DNA of 64,000 nucleotides from Dolomedes plantarius. Taxonomy: Eukaryota > Arthropoda > Arachnida > Araneae > Dolomedidae. The DNA lies in NCBI GenBank assembly GCA_907164885.2, contig OU015492.1, forward strand, positions 200,259,120 to 200,323,119, read 5' to 3'. The notes beneath the pieces were generated by a model that saw only the letters and a list, made by a program, of their open reading frames with translations, searched no databases and was not told the DNA's origin. Made by a program: the position numbers and the translations under genes. How positions within the stretch are numbered: the first letter of the stretch is position 1; every line of letters begins with the position of its first letter. Shown in pieces: positions 58,584 to 64,000 of this stretch.

Positions 58584-59360
58584 ATCTATGTATATAAAAC
58601 AGTTCCGTAACTGACTGACCCCCTGACTGACTGACTGACTGACATACAACGCACAAACTAAACCGCTGGACCTAAAGGGCTGAAATTTTGCATGGCGATT
58701 CTTCTTATAGTGTAGGGGTGCACTAAGAAAGATTTTTGAAAAATTCCTCTTAGGTTTTTTAAAATTAAATTTTTAAGCTGTTTTAGTCACTGTTTTTAAG
58801 TTTGCATTTAAAATAATAATTTGAGAGTTTTAAAATTTATATCACTAGAAAGATCATAAATATTCCTTTAAAATGAAATCTTTTTCGAATCTTTATCTTC
58901 ATTATCTGATTTTTGATTAATTTTTAAATATTAATTTTTAGAATTTAATTTATTAAATTATGGTCACGTGATTTCTTTTTCTGGTACTTTAAAATTAATT
59001 TATCGTCACGAAACAGACAATTTGTTTTCTTCCTAATGCGGCAGACGACTGGACATTATCCAAAAAAAATTTAAAATACTGTAAAAGATATGTTCCACAA
59101 ACTGTACTATATTAACTGTACTATATTCTTTAGTATGTTCTATTAGATTTAATTTGAATATTTTCTTCTATATTATTTTGTCTATAAAAATATCCGTTAC
59201 GACTTTTTTAGAAATATATCCTTTTTTTATATCAATTGCATACATTGATCGTTGTATTTATTATAAATATATTTATACATACTTTTGGCATTAATTGCAT
59301 ACATTGACCGTTGTAATTAATTTGAATGTACTCCGTAGCGAAGTAAGGGTTTTCAGCTAG
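58584..59360 (-). repeat. Dispersed repeat D1, copy 3
   Basis: Inverse of the copies at 13538 and 23422: TATATAAAACAGTTCCGTAA, GACTGACTGAC array, GGACCTAAAGGGCTGAAATTT, AAAGATCATAAA.ATTCCTTTAAAATG, and the start CTCCGTAGCGAAGTAAGGGT, TTTCAGCTAG at 59360. Confidence 0.92.
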
Positions 59361-59700
59361 TCGCTGATAAAAATAATACCGACATTTTCCTTCTCCTTTC
59401 CAGATTCTAAATCAATAACTTCTCAGTGCATGCCGTTACATGTGGGTTTGTTCGGCAACTATCAGGCCGACTTATTAGCAAATGAGGGCTGCTTAAAGGA
59501 TTCATCCCTGTCTGGTGTTCTAACTGATTTGGAAGTTTAATTCGTTTTAAAGACCAGGACATACAGTTTTTGGAAAGAGACTCCTGCTCATTAATGGCAC
59601 CCCACCAAACTCCCTGGTCCAGCATTGCTGTTTAATGGTTTGAGACCAATTCAGGTGTTGACGTTGAAAAGATGGTACGTGCCAAAATTTCCGCAAAGTA

Positions 59701-60328
59701 TTTTTTCACTGATACAAGGGTTTGTTCCAAGGTTAATGGCATTGAATAGAAGGTGACTAGCTCAGAACTAAACCAAACCATCTATGCACGTACCTTTTTT
59801 CAATTCCTACTATTAGTTCACACTCTCTCTATATATATATCTTGTTCAAATTTTCAATCGTTAATAAAAGTACTTTTTATTCATCCACTCAAGTTCAAAT
59901 ACATTTTTTAAAACTTGTAATGGATGACACTTGATGTTAATACAGTTTTTTCAAATATTAATTCATTAATTAAATTTAATTATCAATTTTAGTTTTAGAC
60001 CTAGAGCGTCTCTTGCTCTTGAATAGTAATTTCCCTCGTGTTACTGTGTAAACGGTAGCACTGTGGTATCGCGGGCTTCTCCCGTCCTGTAGGTTGCGAG
60101 ATCGAATCCCCAACCTGACAAACTTTTTCTCTCTCTTTCTTCCCCTCCTAATCTCGCACACTAGGCAAGGTTCTTGCAGGCAATCATTTTATTCAATTCC
60201 TACTATTAGTTCACACTCAAATTTTTCTTTGTTGACCTAAGTAGGAATTGACTTTAAAAAATTTTGTTTTTATATTACTTGTTTCAATGTCATTAGCTTT
60301 GGAACAAACCCTTGTATCAGTGAAAAAA
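59701..60328. mobile_element. MITE inside the LINE, about 45-bp TIRs, TA borders
   Basis: TTTTTTCACTGATACAAGGG at the left and CCCTTGTATCAGTGAAAAAA at the right are exact inverses; the match continues through TTTGTTCCAAGGTTAATGGC with few changes. TA on both sides (59699-59700, 60329-60330) points to Tc1/mariner-type mobilisation. Without its own insertion it would be about 235 bp. Confidence 0.92.
59826..60191 (+). mobile_element. SINE-like insertion inside the MITE, flanked by 27-bp direct repeats
   Basis: TTCAATTCCTACTATTAGTT and the following CACACTC occur at 59799-59825 and again at 60192-60218, identical over 27 bp. Between them lies a tRNA-like head (GCACTGTGGTATCGCGGGCT, then TTGCGAGATCGAATCCCC, 60050-60110) and a pyrimidine-rich part. 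The direct repeats are best read as a long TSD. Confidence 0.8.
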
Positions 60329-60851
60329 TACTTTTCGGACATTATGGCTCTTTCTGTCTTTTTAACGTCAACGACTCAATTCAGAATGCCCTGGCTCGTT
60401 TACGGAGTGGCCATACAAATCGTATGATCGAGTATTTTACAAAGGTCTACCCCCCTTGTCCCTGTTCTTCTGCTTGTGATTCGAATACGTTCCACATTGT
60501 GGACTGTTTGGGAATACCCGCCAGCATGCTCGCAGATAATCAGGATAATGCTGCCTCTCATTTGTCCATATGACAGCGGCCTCAGGGGGCTCGGGGTTCC
60601 TTGAGTGTATGACATATCTGTACTGTTTGACCGGTATCCTTGTGCCCTACATGAATGAAAAATGTCACCGAACTTTGGAAATTAACCCTCGGCTTCGTGT
60701 TCAGGTATTGCTCCGTAGCTTCCGGTCGTCAGTTTGAACAAGGCCTTATACGCGAAAGCTGTGGTCGATGTAATTTCGGAATATGACAGATCCTCATGGA
60801 CCTGGTCTAGAAATTTTCTAGATAAGCGCGCCTAACAACAACAACAACAAC

Positions 60852-61384
60852 AATTTGTAAAATGATGATTCCATTTTTTGATAACTTGAACATCGTTTCG
60901 GATTGTTTGGTCCCTTTGGAGAAATGGAAATAAAGAAATTTGCAAATGTGTGATGAAAATCTTCATATTTCCTAAGGGCTCCCGAGTAAGACTACAGATG
61001 GAATATCGTTTTCGAAGATTGGAGACACCATTTCGATACTTGCCTTTTGGCAGAGGGTATTTTTTTCTTTTAAATCGAATCAGTTCGGATTTTATAGTCA
61101 TTCCAGCAGAAGTCACTGAAATTTTTTTGCTAATAATTATGTTTTCCATCTGCAATTTTTAAAGGACTAGTATCAAAATCATACCACATTAAAACATTTG
61201 TGAAATGAAATTTTATAATCTGCAATTGTTTACCCTTGTCAAGTTCCCTATATTATTTAATTAGTTCATGCTTATTTTTTTTAAATTCTCTTTGCGATAC
61301 GCCCTGTTTTACAATTGCGTAAACTGCGCGACGCGAAATATTATATTAATAAAGTTTGTTTATTATTTAATTATATTCCAATGC
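60852..61384. other. Unassigned
   Basis: Complementary open frames (60832-61155 minus, 60950-61162 plus) lack family resemblance and are not called genes. Confidence 0.35.
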
Positions 61385-61640
61385 AGGGCACTCGTCAGCA
61401 TTGGAGACAATTGCACATTAACCACGACAATCGTTGGTTGCTTTCAATGGGAGCACCGTATTTGTGAACCAGCAAAACCCACCGGTGCCATCTCAGTTTT
61501 GACCGAACAAACTCATGGGAGACATCTGGGGGCTCGCATCTTCTCACACCCTCTCTAACTTCATAGTAGGACTTTCAGGTCTACAGGTTTAACGTGCTTA
61601 TATCTGGGCTAGACACAAAGGTATTTAACCTTTAGTTTAC
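61385..61640 (-). repeat. SINE family d, copy 3, partial
   Basis: Minus strand: GTGTCTAGCCCAGATATAAGC, ACGTTAAACCTGTAGACC, CCCCCAGATGTCTCCCATG, TTCGGTCAAAACTGAGATGGC follow the middle part of family d. Head and tail missing. Confidence 0.75.
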
Positions 61641-61712
61641 GGTGCCCATTTTTCCGATTCCCTCTTTAGAACCTAAAATTGCATACCCCCTTTGGTATAT
61701 ATATATATATAT

Positions 61713-61990
61713 ACAGAGTGTTCCAAAATTCAGGGGGTTCCTTTTTCTATTTCTTGTTTTAAACTTTCTGAAAAGTTTTATATTTTCTAATTGATGTTTG
61801 ACGAATGCTGGGAAAGTTTTAGCGATGTAAAAAGATCTTTTAACCAGGATAGAGGGGTCTTAATTCCCCTCACGTCTTTTAAAATACATCAATTTTCACT
61901 TTTGTTTCAAAATTTCCTTATAGCTTCAGTATTTCACTATCCTTTTTTAACTTATATTGGTGTATCATTATACCTTTGTTTTAATTATAT

Positions 61991-62024
<34 letters not shown>

Positions 62025-62038
62025 ATATAATTAAAACC

Positions 62039-62040
<2 letters not shown>
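61713..62040. other. Possible small MITE bordered by (TA)n
   Basis: CAGAGTGTTCCAAAATTC follows (TA)n at 61713, and ACCCTG precedes (TA)n at 62040. The terminal match is short, so this is only a suspicion. CAGGGTGTTTCAAAATTCG at 62114 is a second copy of the tip. Confidence 0.35.
61978..62037. repeat. 60-bp perfect palindrome with (TA)n core
   Basis: GTTTTAATTATATCTTA and TAAGATATAATTAAAAC enclose 26 bases of TA. Confidence 0.97.

Positions 62041-62041
<1 letters not shown>

Positions 62042-62114
<73 letters not shown>
62042..62114. repeat. (TA)n microsatellite
   Basis: Uninterrupted run between two CCCTG/CAGGG tips. Confidence 0.98.
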
Positions 62115-62118
<4 letters not shown>

Positions 62119-62300
62119 GGTGTTTCAAAATTCGACCGACAAAATCACATAGGAATTTATGACCGGAGACGCAAACCTGATCAGCTAGAGGATAAACAAA
62201 GATTCAGAAATGAAAAGCATTCATTAGGATTCGAATTGAGCATACCCAGTTTCATGACCAACTCTTTACCACAATGCTACCGCGGGCCTATATATAAATA
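62115..62300 (-). repeat. tRNA-like SINE (family j)
   Basis: Minus strand: GGCCCGCGGTAGCATTGTGG and TATGCTCAATTCGAATCC as A- and B-box regions. The distal end reads CGGTCGAATTTTGAAACACC next to (TA)n. Confidence 0.55.
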
Positions 62301-63426
62301 AAGGTTGGCGTCAAAAAACAATGCTCAGAGGTTTGGCATTTTGCAATACTGGTCAAAATAAACTACTCTAGTTATTAATACTTTAATAAGTCCTCCCATA
62401 CAATTTTTGTCAGTCTTTTTTTTCTTTGGTATGCACAAAATTACACTGAAAACTCTCCTGTGTAATTACCAAGCCTTCTTATTCATTCCCCTTATACGTA
62501 ACAGTAAATAGATATAACATTTAGGATTTCTTATTACTCTAATGAAACGTAGTTACCTTTTTCTTCAGTTCATGTTAATATTTTCACGAATGCAGATTCG
62601 GAAAAAGAATTTCCTTATGCAGCCTCTATAGAATATTTCAGGTTTAGTCTTAAGAAAGGTAATAACATGCAGATGAATTAAGCGAGAAGCCACGCGAAAA
62701 ATACTTTTGTTCACGGTTCAGTACATTACTTGACGTTTCTTAAGTGAGAAATCGTTATAATTAGCAATCACTTAAAGTACATATTTTAAAGGAAAAGTTG
62801 AACTTTCAAAACACGTTGCAGAACAGAAGTTGGTTAGAAACATTCAATAGAACACTCGGATATGTTCTAGTCTTTGGTAATTTCAACAAATTTTCGAGAA
62901 CATTAAATAATTATAACGAGTATCTTGCAAAGAATAAAACAACAGGTGTCTTTAAAAATGTGTAACGTTAATGTTATCTTAATGCTGGATATTGTAAAAA
63001 GACATGTCAAATTAAAAAAAAATAATTTATAGATAACAGACGTTTCTTGGATAGAAAATGATAAAAGTTGGGTAAGATAAGTGATGTAAAAAAAAAGGTT
63101 TAAAAATTTAAGAGTAAATTAAATAATGACCTAAGTCAGTCCTTAAAAATAAATATCAATGAAAAATTGATAGAGATTTTCCCGTTTACTTTCGTTTTTT
63201 CTACGAAAACCAACTATTCAACGCAAGTTAAGAAGCAATCTTTTACTTTAAAAGGCTAAAGAACGTCTGCCTCTTCTGTTTATATCCGATCTAAGAAAAT
63301 TTTTATTTTTGTTGAAGTTTTAAGAATTTGTTACTATTTCAGTAGTCTACATTGTTAAATATAAATAAATAGCAATTTTAGAATTTTTTTCTTTGATCAG
63401 AAAATCTTATGTTGAATAAACATTAC
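62301..63426. other. Unassigned AT-rich sequence
   Basis: No supported gene or repeat. Confidence 0.4.
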
Positions 63427-63501
63427 AGGACGATATTATATTATATTATATAAAAATATTTTTGTAAAAAATCATTTTATATAATATAATATAATATAGT
63501 C
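63427..63501. repeat. 75-bp inverted repeat
   Basis: Arms of about 28 bp (GGACGATATTATATTATATT and AATATAATATAATATAGTCC) around a loop of about 19 bases. Confidence 0.9.
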
Positions 63502-63552
63502 CTATAACACAATGACTATATTATATTATACTATATAGCCATTGTGTTATAG
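63502..63552. repeat. 51-bp quasi-palindrome P5
   Basis: CTATAACACAATGACTATAT pairs with ATATAGCCATTGTGTTATAG; 22 of 25 positions pair around one central base. It directly adjoins the 75-bp inverted repeat. Short GTTATAGTTATGTTGT tandem units follow to about 63592. Confidence 0.95.
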
Positions 63553-63592
63553 TTATGTTGTGTTATAGTTGTGTGTCATAGTTATGTGATTT

Positions 63593-64000
63593 TTAAATAG
63601 AGCGTGTTTGACTATTTATTTCTACTGTATTAGTAAAATTAAAGGACAATTCCTGAATGTGTCAATACAAAAACACTAATATATCGCCTTTTTATAAGAG
63701 CACATCTTCAAATAATTTAAGATTTACTCCTTTAACTTGATATTTCCATCCATTGGAAATCTTTAATACTATAAATCTTAGTATAGCACAACGTTATAAA
63801 AAGTTAGTTATTACAAAAAGTTGTACCTTTAATAAAAGGAAATGCTGTTACCAGAAGTGAAATGAAAGCTTTCTCTTTGTGTAACTGACGGAAGTTTAAT
63901 TAAATTCCCTATGTGTAATTGTGTATTCCATTTAACTTTTTATGCATATATGCAAATCATGTTGTAAAATTCGAAATACCTATAACAAAAATTTATAGTA
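63593..64000. other. Unassigned AT-rich sequence to the window end
   Basis: Nothing supported. Confidence 0.4.

Larger units (their letters stand above)
59403..60573 (+). pseudogene. LINE ORF2 C-terminal fragment (RNase H and Cys-rich end)
   Basis: First part (59403-59700) reads SQCMPLHVGLFGNYQADLLA, matching the RNase H motif (IPSHVGIxGNExADxLA). It contains two stops (at about 59538 and 59592). After the inserted MITE the text resumes in another frame with GHYGSFCLFNVNDSIQNALA, then RLRSGHTNRMIEYFTKVYPP and CPCSSACDSNTFHIVDCLG, the typical Cys/His C-terminus of such ORF2 proteins (CxC...C...H..C), ending with TGA at 60571. Reverse transcriptase is missing by truncation. Confidence 0.8.
59395..60851 (+). 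mobile_element. 5'-truncated LINE with RNase H domain and (AAC)n tail
   Basis: Coding remnants of the 3' end of a LINE ORF2 are followed by about 260 bp of 3' UTR and an (AAC)n tail at 60832-60851. A 628-bp MITE interrupts it. 5' truncation is usual for LINE insertions. RNase H places it near the I/R1/LOA-type groups; the exact clade is not decided. Confidence 0.8.

Noticed and set aside
61713..62040. Confident MITE call from CAGAGTGTTCC and ACCCTG tips
   Set aside because: Inverted match is only a few bases; kept as a possibility only.

Overview
This is a eukaryotic, strongly AT-rich window with no rRNA gene, no functional tRNA gene, no CRISPR array and no long intact host gene. The transposon content fits an arthropod, most likely a chelicerate such as an orb-weaving spider: a Tc1-like transposase with a 32-residue DxE spacing, a ZBED-like hAT, a pogo-like element with a PHD finger, several tRNA-derived SINE families and many (TA)n runs. 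The taxon is an inference from family resemblance; no search was run.

Layout. 0-3 kb: complete hAT element (402-3023) with an 8-bp target duplication and a transposase broken by two stops. 3-13 kb: a dispersed repeat in four direct copies, tandem repeats, an E-box-rich block, an internally deleted mariner (8987-9550), twin palindromes (10484-10590) and a piggyBac-type MITE (10722-11422). 13-31 kb: three nested or dispersed repeats, SINEs, a degraded Tc1 N-terminus (21083-21240), an unclassified MITE inside a repeat (24181-24477), hAT and possible LTR remnants, and a SINE split by a piggyBac-type MITE (28128-28770).

31-39 kb is the only place where I can argue for a spliced host-like gene: three small minus-strand exons (38984-39046, 36878-36923, 31434-31483) with compatible phases, GT/AG borders and a polyadenylation signal. 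Its introns hold a cluster of inverted and direct repeats, including a decayed second copy of the middle exon. 39-43 kb: a long inverted-repeat element with a broken coding region. 43.6-45.1 kb: a Tc1-like element with one frameshift. 46.4-48 kb: a pogo-like remnant with a PHD finger. 53-56 kb: a mariner with its catalytic core deleted, then a MITE with long TIRs. 56-62 kb: SINEs, one with a 16-bp TSD, and a 5'-truncated LINE holding a MITE that itself holds another insertion. The last 2 kb has two adjoining palindromes.

The genes do not form a pathway. The window is best read as a record of layered transposition. The least expected pattern is a set of five unrelated quasi-palindromes that I each measure at 51 bp (10484, 10540, 20906, 26877 and 63502).
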